A DNA stretch of 39,132 nucleotides from Prevotellaceae bacterium (GCA_031275825.1 JAISOH010000119.1:1-39132), one strand, 5' to 3'. Counted from the stretch's first letter, positions 17,530 to 25,773 are shown. Notes: generated by a model not told the origin, from the letters alone. Program-made: numbers and translations.

Positions 17530-18531
17530 TTAGTCGTCCAGGGCGTCAATTGCTTCCTGAATTGCTTTTTCTGTGGATTTTACCATGTTCAAAGTTACAT
17601 TCAAATTTTCGGTTATGGTTACATCTTCCTGTTTGGCAAGATAAAATTCGCCTTCTTTGACAGAAAATGCAAGTAAGGTTCCTTTTTTTCCTACAGGCAT
17701 TGATTCGTCATAACTTTTAACTCCGTCTGTGCCATACGGAGTATATAACTGTGATACTACCAAATCGCCGTAACCATGGAAAAATACGCAGGTAGAACCT
17801 GTACCGCCCTGGTAAGATGCAAAATCAACAGGACCGCCTGTGATTTTAACAAACAGAGTTTTTTTTGGACCATAATCCCAATAAACATCACAGTTAAACC
17901 AGCCTAATTTGCCAAGTTTGAAAGGAAAATATCCTTCTACTGCAATAATTTCTTCTATTATTCCGCCCGGCTGGTCTGGGTCGGGTACAACGACATCATC
18001 CGAAAAATCATCCCAAGCAAATTGATTTCCGCCAACGCCGGCAGTATCAATACCTTCCCATTTATGAGTATAATTTCTGGTTAAATCGGTCTGCTTAATT
18101 TCAACAGTTATGTTTTTAAGCAGATTTTTATCAACATTTGTTTCACCCTGTTTTGCATTGATAAAAATAAATCCATCAGACTTGAGTATCTCACCGCTAA
18201 TGTGATTGGTATTTGTGCCTGAATAAACAATGTGGCTTGGTTTTACACATTCTATCACTTCAAGAGTGAAATCACCCGTAACCGGAGCTCCTCCGATAGC
18301 AAAAGCGCCATCGTCAATAGTAATCTTGGTGCCGCCCGCGAGGGTCAGCGTTTTTGGCAGTTCGGATGTTTTAATCGGGAAAGTTTGTACTAATTTTCCT
18401 GCCGAATTGCTAAAAAATTCTTTAACATTGTAGTTTTTGTCCACAGGGTCAGGAACATTGTTATCATCGTCCTTACAACCTGTAAAAAACATACTTGCCG
18501 CTAAAAGGGCTAAAAAACATTTTTTTTTCAT
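17530..18531 (-). CDS. Exported lipoprotein of unknown function with a GWFNCD motif
   Basis: The 333-aa protein has a lipoprotein signal (MFFTGCKDDDNN, Cys 19 followed by acidic residues, typical of surface-exposed Bacteroidota lipoproteins). Residues 60-165 look like a beta-sandwich (TKITIDDGAFAIGGAPVTG). An acidic/Pro linker (about 180-195) leads to a second region with LGKLGWFNCDVYWDYG (about 210-225). I recall a comparable GWxNCD motif in uncharacterised Bacteroidota secreted proteins. A Gly-rich loop with FFHGYGDLVVSQLY follows. The start is supported by an unusually good GGAGG ribosome-binding site. It is next to, but separated by a terminator from, the TonB operon. The function is not known. 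Confidence 0.65.
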   Translation of the reverse strand: MKKKCFLALLAASMFFTGCKDDDNNVPDPVDKNYNVKEFFSNSAGKLVQTFPIKTSELPKTLTLAGGTKITIDDGAFAIGGAPVTGDFTLEVIECVKPSHIVYSGTNTNHISGEILKSDGFIFINAKQGETNVDKNLLKNITVEIKQTDLTRNYTHKWEGIDTAGVGGNQFAWDDFSDDVVVPDPDQPGGIIEEIIAVEGYFPFKLGKLGWFNCDVYWDYGPKKTLFVKITGGPVDFASYQGGTGSTCVFFHGYGDLVVSQLYTPYGTDGVKSYDESMPVGKKGTLLAFSVKEGEFYLAKQEDVTITENLNVTLNMVKSTEKAIQEAIDALDD

Positions 18532-18540
18532 AAAATGGGT

Positions 18541-18545
18541 CCTCC
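18541..18545 (-). promoter_or_regulatory. Strong Shine-Dalgarno (GGAGG) of the lipoprotein gene
   Basis: GGAGG stands 9 nt before the ATG at 18529-18531. Most genes in this window lack such a site, as is usual in Bacteroidota, so this one may be highly translated. Confidence 0.5.
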
Positions 18546-18712
18546 ATTAAAAATTAATAATATAATAAATTAAAATAAGTCCCCCTAAAATTTTCCAATT
18601 ACTCGTGTTCCTCTGAATTTTCCACAATTCATACCACACAAAGTAATTATATATACAAAAATAATGCCAAAAATATCTGTTTTGAAATATTATTTTAAAA
18701 TGTTTTGATAAT

Positions 18713-19897
18713 TTACAGCCGGCGGTTTATTTTGCCGGATATATGCGTTTTTATCATCATCATTATCAGACGTATGCTTGCCGCTATGATTATTGCAAAA
18801 AAAGCTGTATTAAAATGTTGAGGCAGAAAGCATTGTCCGCATAAAACAGTAATGTTGCAGATAACGCAAATCAAAAGAATATAAAAATTACTTTTTTCGA
18901 GTTTGAGAAATACGTAAAAATACAGCGGATTGAGCCAAAGTATATTCAGATTGTTGCGTACAGGATAGTGCAGCGAAAACATCCACATAAGCAAAATTAT
19001 AACAGATAAAACCGCCATGCTTGCAAAAAGCGTTCTGTCAATAATTTTTATGTTGAATTTTCTGTTTCTCCGCAAACAATAAAATTCCCAAAGGCTTAAT
19101 AAAATAATTATTGCCATAAAAACAAAAAACGTCTGATTTGGCGAAAGCGGGCTTGCCGTTGAAACTTTTTGCGCCTGATAAAGAACTTCCGCATTTGAAG
19201 CAAATTTTATGCCGTTGATTGTTGCCGTGTCAACATTTTTAAATAATTCGTCTGGAAGAAACATGTAATCTGCGTTGGTTGCGCGAGCGTCGGTCGGCAT
19301 TCCGAGCAAAATATCAATTCCGAATTTACTCCACTGCATTTTTTCAAGATAAGGATAAATTAATTGCCTGAATGTTTTGTTTCCGTTTGTATTTTTATCG
19401 GAAAATTTTAATTTTTCGCCAATCGCTTTCTGAAAAACATCACGTATGCGCGTAGAGCAGTTATCTTTGAAAAAATTGTAGCGGTAGTTGCGATTTTGAA
19501 GTTCATAATTTTCGACCAGCAAAGAAAAAAGTTTTTCTTTGCTGGCTTGCGCAAGATTTAATTTTTGTTCGTAAACGCTACGATTTTCATATTTGTAATT
19601 TTGTAAAAAATCATTAAAACTGTTCACGGAAAGCATATACATCAAAGTTCCGCGTGAAAATTTCAGATAAAAATTTTTGACCGAAAAATCAAATGTTCCG
19701 TAGTTGAAAACTGCGTCAATATTATTTTGTTTATCGCGAATGCGGATTGCGCTGTGTCCAAACGTAGAATACAACCGGCTTCCGGCGCCGCATGTAAGTA
19801 ACGATATTTGAGCGCTGTCGCTCAATTTTTGAGCCTTTGCCGTATCGAAAAACACGGCGCATGCAATAATTATTATAATAATACGATATAGTTTCAT
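18713..19897 (-). CDS. DUF4105 (Lnb N-terminal periplasmic domain) membrane protein
   Basis: The 394-aa protein has a signal sequence (about 1-22, cleavage after AKA) and a periplasmic DUF4105 domain at about 25-215. The domain includes LLTCGAGSRLYSTFGHSAIRI, VFNYGTFDF, FKDNCSTRIRDVF and LLGMPTDARAT. The His and Cys in these motifs resemble an NlpC/P60-like papain fold (known for the family; the activity is not established here). Four or five membrane segments follow at about 255-385. The domain is related to the N-terminal part of lacto-N-biosidase Lnb (family name only, not function). It is a single gene; a -7 box precedes it. Confidence 0.85.
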   Translation of the reverse strand: MKLYRIIIIIIACAVFFDTAKAQKLSDSAQISLLTCGAGSRLYSTFGHSAIRIRDKQNNIDAVFNYGTFDFSVKNFYLKFSRGTLMYMLSVNSFNDFLQNYKYENRSVYEQKLNLAQASKEKLFSLLVENYELQNRNYRYNFFKDNCSTRIRDVFQKAIGEKLKFSDKNTNGNKTFRQLIYPYLEKMQWSKFGIDILLGMPTDARATNADYMFLPDELFKNVDTATINGIKFASNAEVLYQAQKVSTASPLSPNQTFFVFMAIIILLSLWEFYCLRRNRKFNIKIIDRTLFASMAVLSVIILLMWMFSLHYPVRNNLNILWLNPLYFYVFLKLEKSNFYILLICVICNITVLCGQCFLPQHFNTAFFAIIIAASIRLIMMMIKTHISGKINRRL

Positions 19898-19914
19898 AAT
19901 TTTTATTTATTCAA

Positions 19915-19922
19915 CAAAGTTA
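19915..19922 (-). promoter_or_regulatory. -7 box of the DUF4105 gene (TAACTTTG)
   Basis: This exact TAnnTTTG match lies 17 nt ahead of the ATG at 19895-19897. A TTTA 21 nt further upstream is a partial -33 match. Confidence 0.45.
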
Positions 19923-20131
19923 TGAATTTTGCAGATATTATGATAAAAAACTCAATATTTTTTCTGGTATTCCGAACGATAGCAATACAAAATTTTCTGT
20001 TAAAATTTGTGTGTTTGAAAAATAATGTTATAACTTTGCACCATAATGTAAATATTGTATGCTTATGAATTAAAAGAGTAAACAATACGCACATTTTAAG
20101 ATTTATTGGGAAAAGCGTTTAGCTTATTCTG

Positions 20132-20252
20132 GTATCATGAAATCTCAACAATTTCAAAAACTACCAAGAATGATGCGATGGCGCTCACGTCGTTTCCGGC
20201 GTGGGCATTATTCATTATTTGGTAGTTTAGGTAGTTGAGAACCTCATGATAC
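20132..20252. repeat. 121-bp imperfect palindrome (MITE-like element or structured RNA)
   Basis: Four consecutive arms pair: GTATCATGA (20132-20140) with TCATGATAC (20244-20252), 9/9; TCTCAAC (20143-20149) with GTTGAGA (20234-20240), 7/7; ACTACCAA (20160-20167) with TTGGTAGT (20219-20226), 8/8; GAATGATGC (20168-20176) with GCATTATTC (20205-20213), 9 with one G-T. A further arm GCTCACG/CGTGGGC (20183-20189/20200-20206) competes with the fourth. The element stands alone between the DUF4105 gene and the TerB-like gene. No target-site duplication was recognised and it encodes no protein. Confidence 0.75.
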
Positions 20253-20449
20253 GGATAATTAGAGTTTGTCCGCGCTTTTTTTATGTGCGTATGTAAAATA
20301 TAAAACGATGGGAAAACAATAAGCGCATATTTGTGAGCAACAGGCAGGACGAATAAAATAAGGAATAAAAATATTATCAATTAAATAAAAGGCGCATCCC
20401 GAAAAGCCTGAACAGAGTAAGAAAATTTTAAAATAAATCAAAATTAATA
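20253..20449. other. Leader region of the TerB cassette
   Basis: About 200 bp between the palindrome and the TerB-like start. A weak hairpin CGGA...TCCG followed by CGCGC and a T-run (20252-20281) could end transcripts coming from the left. No clear promoter box was found. Confidence 0.35.
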
Positions 20450-20845
20450 ATGGACGAAAAAAGTAAAAAAATGTTTTTGGGTCTGTATCAGATGATTTTA
20501 TCTGATACGGAAGTACACCCAAAAGAATTGGAACTTCTTTACCAAATTGGCAAAGAAAAAGGCGTATCGGAGGAAGATATACAGAAGGCGATACTTTCCC
20601 CGAATAATATCATTTCATCTGAACATTTAAACGATGATGAGAAAATTGAATATTTGTACAATTTGGCTCGTATTGCATGGGCGGATGGCATACTTGATGA
20701 AAACGAAATAAAAACTTTACAGAATGCAAGTAAGCGTTTGGGATTTGCTGAAGAAGACGTAGAAACAATAGCGCAATTTCTTCTGGATCATGCTCACGAA
20801 AACAAGCGTTTTGAGGAAGTACTGGAAATCATTAAAAATTCATAA
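20450..20845 (+). CDS. TerB-like small acidic helical protein
   Basis: The 131-aa all-helical cytosolic protein has the TerB-type repeat twice: LYQMILSDTEVHPKELELLY (about 8-27) and LARIAWADGILDENEIKTLQ (about 69-88). The acidic D/E positions in SDTEVHPKE and ADGILDENE are those that bind metal in the TerB family. TerB-like domains recur in stress and phage-conflict systems linked to membranes and vWA proteins (established knowledge); the role here is inferred only. It starts the cassette: its stop is 3 nt from the next ATG. The start is the ATG at 20450, with a purine-rich leader and no strong SD. Confidence 0.75.
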   Translation: MDEKSKKMFLGLYQMILSDTEVHPKELELLYQIGKEKGVSEEDIQKAILSPNNIISSEHLNDDEKIEYLYNLARIAWADGILDENEIKTLQNASKRLGFAEEDVETIAQFLLDHAHENKRFEEVLEIIKNS

Positions 20846-20848
20846 TTT

Positions 20849-22093
20849 ATGGCGTTAAAGAATATTTTTTCGACAAAAAAACCGGATAATGCATTTGCAA
20901 ATAACCTGCAACCTGTAATACAGCAGCCACCACCGGTTACCAGAACATATCAACAATGGGGACTTACTCAGGCAGGCAATGTCGATGCTTCGCCAAATGC
21001 GCTGATGCCGTGTTTACAGGCTACATATCTCGCCATCTGTAATACAATAGCGGCAAATAAAGCATTACAGACTCAGCGAAAAATTCCTGTTCGGCAGAAA
21101 ATAGCCGGTCTGGATGCAGATAATGCCAATATCGACAACGAGATAATAGCGGCAAAAGATAAGATGGCGTTGAATGACAACAAGATAAAACAACTCAGTG
21201 ATGAGATTTCACAAATAAAAAGAAATCCGGAAGAAGTTACAGGAGATGCTTCTGCCAAAGCCAGTTTTTGGATAGGAATAATAATTATTGCGTTACTGAC
21301 TGTATATTTATTTGTATTTTACAGTTCTGCCGCCTATTCTGCTTTCTTAAAAAATTTTACGGAAGACGATACGAATATTATGAACTCTATTTTTGATGCG
21401 CAGGCAATAACCAACGCATTTAACTCTGGCTTTGGCAATCTAATTTTAATACTGACTATTCCTGCGGTATTTTTAGGATTGGGATTTTTAATTCATAAAT
21501 TTTCGGAACAGGAAAATAAATCAAAGTATTATAAAATAGCCGGACTCGTCATCACCACTTTTATCTTCGACTGCTTGATTGCATATCACATTGTCGCTGG
21601 AATTTACAGTATTGAACAAGTGGGTTCATTTCAAGAAATGCCTGATATGACAGTCGGAATGGCTGTCCAGCAAATAAACTTTTGGTTAATAATATTTGCC
21701 GGATTTATTGTGTACATTATTTGGGGTTTTGTATTTGATTTCGTAATGATAGAATATCAAAAATTAAATAAAGTAAATACTGCAATAAAAAACAGGGAGA
21801 AAGCAATAAAACAGTGTGAATCTGCCTGTAACGGGTTGCGATGTCAAATCCAGCAGTTGCAAACTAAAAAAAATAATAATACCGGAGAAATAAACAAGTT
21901 AAACATAGCATTAGCGGGAATTATTGTTTATATGCAGGATGTAGCGCAGGACATAAATAATTTTTTTACAGGATGGCTTACATATATGCAAGGCGCCGGT
22001 AAGACGCAAGAACAAATAAATGAATGTACGGAAATTCGAAACAGGTTTTTTACCAGCATCCCACAACATCAAACCATAAATAACAATAATTAA
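20849..22093 (+). CDS. Four-pass membrane protein with two cytoplasmic coiled coils, unknown family
   Basis: 414 aa. An N-terminal Pro/Gln-rich stretch (about 15-35) precedes a helical segment with a coiled coil (about 75-130, IAGLDADNANIDNEIIAAKD...). Membrane segments follow at about 143-165, 195-220, 230-255 and 272-300. A second coiled coil lies at about 305-350 (KAIKQCESACNGLRCQIQQL) and a helical tail after it. I do not recognise the family. The even number of spans puts both coiled coils on the same side, probably the cytoplasm. The tight spacing to the TerB-like gene (3 nt) and to the vWA-like lipoprotein gene (about 15-18 nt) suggests one complex spanning cytosol, inner membrane and periplasm. 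Confidence 0.65.
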   Translation: MALKNIFSTKKPDNAFANNLQPVIQQPPPVTRTYQQWGLTQAGNVDASPNALMPCLQATYLAICNTIAANKALQTQRKIPVRQKIAGLDADNANIDNEIIAAKDKMALNDNKIKQLSDEISQIKRNPEEVTGDASAKASFWIGIIIIALLTVYLFVFYSSAAYSAFLKNFTEDDTNIMNSIFDAQAITNAFNSGFGNLILILTIPAVFLGLGFLIHKFSEQENKSKYYKIAGLVITTFIFDCLIAYHIVAGIYSIEQVGSFQEMPDMTVGMAVQQINFWLIIFAGFIVYIIWGFVFDFVMIEYQKLNKVNTAIKNREKAIKQCESACNGLRCQIQQLQTKKNNNTGEINKLNIALAGIIVYMQDVAQDINNFFTGWLTYMQGAGKTQEQINECTEIRNRFFTSIPQHQTINNNN

Positions 22094-22111
22094 TATAAAT
22101 AAAATAAGATG

Positions 22112-22996
22112 ATGAAGACGATAATAATATTTAGCATAGCAGCATTTATACTTGCCACCTGTGGCAACGGTGGTAAAAAACAGAACAGTAAACCGCAGGC
22201 AAAACAATTAAATATTTCCATACTGTTAGACTTGTCCGACAGAATTGATCCGCAGAAACATCCTGCTTCACCCGAACATTATGAGCGCGATATTGAAAAT
22301 ATTAAGATTGTAACAGAGTTTTTTAAGAAAAATATGGAACAACTGACCGCATGGAGAGCAAAAGGGAAAATAAGAATATTCTTCAGTCCGCCTCCGTCGA
22401 ACCGGGAAATAAACAGTATTGCAGAAAAATTGAATATCGACTGTTCCAAATTGGATAATAAGGGACGAAAAAACGTATATGATACGCTGACAGAACTTTT
22501 TGCCCAAAATCTTTCAAAAATATACCAGATGACAATACAAACAAACACCCGAGCCTGGGACGGCAGCGATATATGGCGTTTTTTCAAGGACGATGTAAAA
22601 GATTACTGTATTGAACGGGATACGGCTTATCGCAATATCTTAATAATTTTTACGGATGGTTATTTATATCATAAGCAATCTGTTTATAACACAGGAAACA
22701 GATATTCATACCTTTTAACTAATAACATACAGAAATATCGAAATCCAAAATGGAAAGAAAAAATAGAGCAGGATGATTTTGGAATTATTACCGAAAGAAA
22801 TGATTTGAACAATCTGGAAATCCTCGTATTGGAATTGAGCGCTGAACAGCCAAGCAACAAGATTGATGAAGATATACTTGCCTTTGCTTTACAGAAGTGG
22901 TTTAAGGAAATGAACGTATCAAATTATGAAATATACAGCTCTGACTTGCCTGCGAATACCAAGATGAGAATTGAAAAGTTTTTGAACGGAAAGTAA
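22112..22996 (+). CDS. Lipoprotein with von Willebrand factor A-like fold
   Basis: About 294 aa from the ATG at 22112 (an ATG one codon earlier at 22109 is equally possible). It has a lipoprotein signal (FILATCGNGG, lipobox ATC). The first strand LNISILLDLSDRID (about 32-45) resembles the vWA start, with DLSD in place of the metal-binding DxSxS, so the MIDAS may be altered. A central strand NILIIFTDGYLYH (about 170-182) matches the vWA TDG strand, and LEILVLELSAE (about 230) the next. It is the last gene of the TerB cassette, 18 nt after the membrane protein. Some conflict systems pair TerB with vWA proteins, which supports functional linkage. The substrate or partner is unknown. Confidence 0.6.
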   Translation: MKTIIIFSIAAFILATCGNGGKKQNSKPQAKQLNISILLDLSDRIDPQKHPASPEHYERDIENIKIVTEFFKKNMEQLTAWRAKGKIRIFFSPPPSNREINSIAEKLNIDCSKLDNKGRKNVYDTLTELFAQNLSKIYQMTIQTNTRAWDGSDIWRFFKDDVKDYCIERDTAYRNILIIFTDGYLYHKQSVYNTGNRYSYLLTNNIQKYRNPKWKEKIEQDDFGIITERNDLNNLEILVLELSAEQPSNKIDEDILAFALQKWFKEMNVSNYEIYSSDLPANTKMRIEKFLNGK

Positions 22997-23079
22997 TGAT
23001 ATAACACAATCACCAAGCGTGAAATTGAATATTATAACAACTAAATAATATTTCAACATCCTGCAAAACAGTTTATTTT

Positions 23080-24777
23080 TTACCACACAAAACTGCTTTC
23101 AAAAAGGGAGGTATTGTTTTTGTTGTCGCTTACAATAAGTTTCAGTTTGTGTTTTTTATTGCGCGATATGCGTTTATCGTCAAAAGTATAAGTCAGTAAA
23201 TGATTTTTGGAGTCATATTCAAACAGCGCCCATTCGCCGTCAATGTAACCTGTGTATTTTTGTATTCCCGAAAGGTTGTCGTCAATCATTATTTTCAAAC
23301 CTGTTTGTTTTCGCAAATCTTCGCCGTCTTTAAATTTTGGCGTTATAAGCGGACTAAGGGTATCAACGGTAACAAAATAATGAGCCGATGATGATATTTT
23401 AGCATTTACAAAACCCATGAAATATTTGGCGTTCACTGCAAACATTTTTCCGTTGCGAAGCCCTCCAATCATAACCTTGCCGCGCAAACTGTCGACAACA
23501 TTTGCTTTTATGACAATGTCAAAAGGCTTGTGTACTGCCGCCGAATGCAGATTTACAAAATATACGGAAGAATAACAACCGTTTGCAGCAGTGTCTGATT
23601 TTTCCAGTTCAACATAAACATTATCGTAAAAAGTTTTTGGTTTAATCAGCAGACATGCGCCTTTGCTCAATATAAAACCGCCTGAATCCCATTTTATACA
23701 GTTAGATTTTTTATGATTCAAAAGATGGTTTCCGTCAGATTTTTTTTGGGCTTTTATGTTAAAATTCAAGATGGTTTTGTTTTTGTAATCATCTTCAACA
23801 GTAATTGAAACTTTGTGAATCAAACTGTCTTCAATCTCAACAATACCGCTGTTTACCGTGTTTTGATATTTATCCAGATTATTTCCGGGTTCAACATAAG
23901 TTTTTATCACATTGCGATTTTCGTTTATCAACAAATCATAAGATTGCAGTGAATTTATATAAGTATTTTTTTCAAAACCGAGATTGTCAAAACAACAACT
24001 GAAAATTGCAGTATTGTCGAGCGATACATGTATTTTTCTGACTCCGATTTTATTATATGTTTCGGTAACGTTGTCGAATGTTTCGATTCCGAAAAACAGA
24101 GGCGATTCAACTTCTATTGTTTTTGAAATGTTATGTTTACCTTTTACATTTTTCAATTGAATATCATGTATTATTCGCCGGAAACCTGTATTCATAAAAC
24201 TGTCGATTGTAAACGCAGTCAAAGCCTTTACTGTTGGAGGAATATTGTCGGGAATGTCGTAAAATTCAGGTATTGGATTTATGGGAATATTCAATGAATC
24301 TCTGATTTCAAAATGCAAATGCGGACCAAACGAAGTTCCGCTGTTTCCGGCAAAACCTATTATTTCTCCACGCTTTACGCTGAATACCGGCTTTGCAAAC
24401 GCAGTGTCGATTGCAAAACTGTTGCGTCTGTACTGTTCGTTTTTTATAAAATCAGATAAAGTTTCGTTAAATTTTTGCAGATGACCGTAAACTGTAATAT
24501 TTCCGTCAGGATGTTTTAAATAAATACAGTTTCCATATCCTTGCGGGCTTACGCTTAAACGATAAACAAAGGCATCATCAACAGCATAAACCTTTGCGCC
24601 GGATTTTCCTCCGATTTTTAAATCCATGCCCGAATGAAAATGCATGGAACGCAATTCTCCGTAATTTGCCGAAAGCAACAGTTTTCCATCAACAGGATTT
24701 GTTAATTTATTCTGACCATACGCATTACATACGCACATGCCGATAACAGGCAGAAATAATGCTTTTTGTAACTTCAT
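23080..24777 (-). CDS. M23-family (LytM) metallopeptidase, exported
   Basis: The 565-aa protein has a signal peptide (about 1-21, ends NAYG). The M23 domain (about 25-175) contains HFHSGMDL (Zn-binding His and Asp), GYGNCIYLKHPDG, VYGHL, GNSGTSFGPHLHFEIRD (catalytic and Zn His). The rest (about 180-565) is beta-rich, probably Ig-like modules including a DNLSGIQKYTGYIDGEW segment, as is normal for the long Bacteroidota M23 proteins. It would cut peptide cross-links in peptidoglycan or act as an activator of amidases. It is divergent from the zapB-like/zapA genes, also tied to division, and their promoters overlap. Confidence 0.9.
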   Translation of the reverse strand: MKLQKALFLPVIGMCVCNAYGQNKLTNPVDGKLLLSANYGELRSMHFHSGMDLKIGGKSGAKVYAVDDAFVYRLSVSPQGYGNCIYLKHPDGNITVYGHLQKFNETLSDFIKNEQYRRNSFAIDTAFAKPVFSVKRGEIIGFAGNSGTSFGPHLHFEIRDSLNIPINPIPEFYDIPDNIPPTVKALTAFTIDSFMNTGFRRIIHDIQLKNVKGKHNISKTIEVESPLFFGIETFDNVTETYNKIGVRKIHVSLDNTAIFSCCFDNLGFEKNTYINSLQSYDLLINENRNVIKTYVEPGNNLDKYQNTVNSGIVEIEDSLIHKVSITVEDDYKNKTILNFNIKAQKKSDGNHLLNHKKSNCIKWDSGGFILSKGACLLIKPKTFYDNVYVELEKSDTAANGCYSSVYFVNLHSAAVHKPFDIVIKANVVDSLRGKVMIGGLRNGKMFAVNAKYFMGFVNAKISSSAHYFVTVDTLSPLITPKFKDGEDLRKQTGLKIMIDDNLSGIQKYTGYIDGEWALFEYDSKNHLLTYTFDDKRISRNKKHKLKLIVSDNKNNTSLFESSFVW

Positions 24778-24815
24778 CTGAAAATATTTCTATTGTAAAT
24801 TATAAAAAATTTCCA

Positions 24816-24846
24816 CAAAAATACGATTAAATTTTGAGGATTTAAA
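24816..24846 (-). promoter_or_regulatory. Promoter of the M23 peptidase gene
   Basis: On the minus strand TTTA (24843-24846, 3/4 match to TTTG), 19 nt, TATTTTTG (24816-24823, exact). It overlaps the divergent promoter of the zapB-like gene. Confidence 0.5.
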
Positions 24847-24863
24847 AAAAAATATTTACTTTG
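24833..24863 (+). promoter_or_regulatory. Promoter of the zapB-like/zapA operon
   Basis: TTTG (24833-24836), 19 nt, TTACTTTG (24856-24863, 7/8 match to TAnnTTTG). The expected transcription start is near 24870, 25 nt ahead of the ATG at 24895. The two divergent promoters share 24833-24846, so polymerase binding is probably mutually exclusive. Confidence 0.55.
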
Positions 24864-24894
24864 CGCATGGAAAATAATTGTTCAGTAGTTATAA

Positions 24895-25167
24895 ATGCTT
24901 TCAGAATTAAGAAAAAAGATAGACAGACTGATTTCGCTTTACGAAACGGTAAACGAGGAAAAGAATACCGTAATAAGGGAAAAAGCGGAATTACAGGCAA
25001 TTATAAACGAAAAGAACAATAAAATAAAAGAGATGGAAAAACGAATAGAAACTTTGCAACTTGTTAATGCTTTTAAAGCGGGAAGTTTAGATCAGCGGGA
25101 AGCAAAGCAAAAGGTAGAGAAAATTGTGCGAAAAATAGAAAAATGCATAGCCATGCTAAATAATTAA
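24895..25167 (+). CDS. Small coiled-coil protein upstream of zapA (ZapB-like)
   Basis: The 90-aa protein is almost entirely coiled coil with heptads of Leu/Ile and many Lys/Glu (about 3-55: RKKIDRLISLYETVNEEKN ...), followed by a short helix after LVNAFKAGS. Its stop codon overlaps the zapA start (TAATG), so the two are translationally coupled. The position next to zapA and the shape suggest a ZapB-type partner at the division ring. This is inference from context; sequence similarity to E. coli ZapB cannot be judged here. Confidence 0.7.
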   Translation: MLSELRKKIDRLISLYETVNEEKNTVIREKAELQAIINEKNNKIKEMEKRIETLQLVNAFKAGSLDQREAKQKVEKIVRKIEKCIAMLNN

Positions 25168-25502
25168 TGATGGATGAACTGGTAGAAAATAAAAATACGG
25201 CTGCAACAGGAAATGATGAGAAAAAAATAAAAATAAAACTGAAGATTGCCGAGCGGTCGTACAGTTTTAATATCAGACAGGGAATTACCGATGAAGAAAG
25301 AATACGAAAGGCAATTAATTTAGTAAATGAAGAAACAGAACGTTGTAGAAGAAAACATAAATGCCCCGATTCACAGGATGCACTGTCGCTGGCGATAATG
25401 ACATTTGCACTGAAAGATATTGACAGAGAGGTTATGTATAAAGAATTAAGTGATTTAAATGTAGATATTGAAAACTACCTTCAAATACACGAAAAAAAAT
25501 AA
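25167..25502 (+). CDS. zapA: Cell-division protein ZapA
   Basis: The 111-aa protein matches ZapA in pattern: an N-terminal beta region KIKIKLKIAERSYSFNIRQG (about 15-34), then EERIRKAINLVNEET (about 38-52), and a C-terminal coiled coil. ZapA cross-links FtsZ filaments at the division ring. The start is the ATG at 25167 (another Met directly follows at 25170). It overlaps the upstream gene by one base and is followed by the 6S-like RNA and rny, a neighbourhood I recall as common in Bacteroidota. Confidence 0.82.
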   Translation: MMDELVENKNTAATGNDEKKIKIKLKIAERSYSFNIRQGITDEERIRKAINLVNEETERCRRKHKCPDSQDALSLAIMTFALKDIDREVMYKELSDLNVDIENYLQIHEKK

Positions 25503-25528
25503 AATGGTCTTTGAAAAAACAATAATTT

Positions 25529-25732
25529 ACCCGCATTATTACTGAATTTTTGCGAAACTCAACATTAAAACATTAAAGGAGTTTAATTCGGATACTCAAA
25601 AACAGGCCTTGTAGCTTTTTTGAAAGTGAGTATTGATTTATCAATATCGATGGACGTTTGCGATTAAACCGGTGGCTCCGCCCGTAAATATACAGGGTTA
25701 TCGACATCAATCAGCAATTTTGCGGGTTTTTT
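25529..25732 (+). ncRNA. ssrS: Structured ncRNA, probably 6S RNA (6S-Flavo type)
   Basis: The ~204-nt element between zapA and rny closes on itself: ACCCGCA (25529-25535) pairs with TGCGGGT (25721-25727), extended by ATT/AAT and CTGA/TCAG (25538-25545 with 25711-25718), and is followed by T6 (25727-25732) as terminator. Inside, TCG-ATA (25588-25594) pairs with TATCGA (25699-25704), AAACTC (25555-25560) with GAGTTT (25579-25584), and TATTGAT-TT-ATCAATA (25631-25646) caps the centre of the molecule. A rod with an open middle and a terminal stem is the 6S plan, and 6S genes lie beside zapA in many bacteria. The gene name is inferred from context and shape; the RNA itself is well supported. Confidence 0.6.
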
Positions 25733-25773
25733 ACATAAATAAAATATTAAGTTAAACAAAACAAAAATATAAA

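Noticed and set aside
25503..25773. Riboswitch ahead of rny
   Set aside because: The element closes on itself with a T-run before the rny leader and sits in the zapA/6S context, so a separate ncRNA is more likely.
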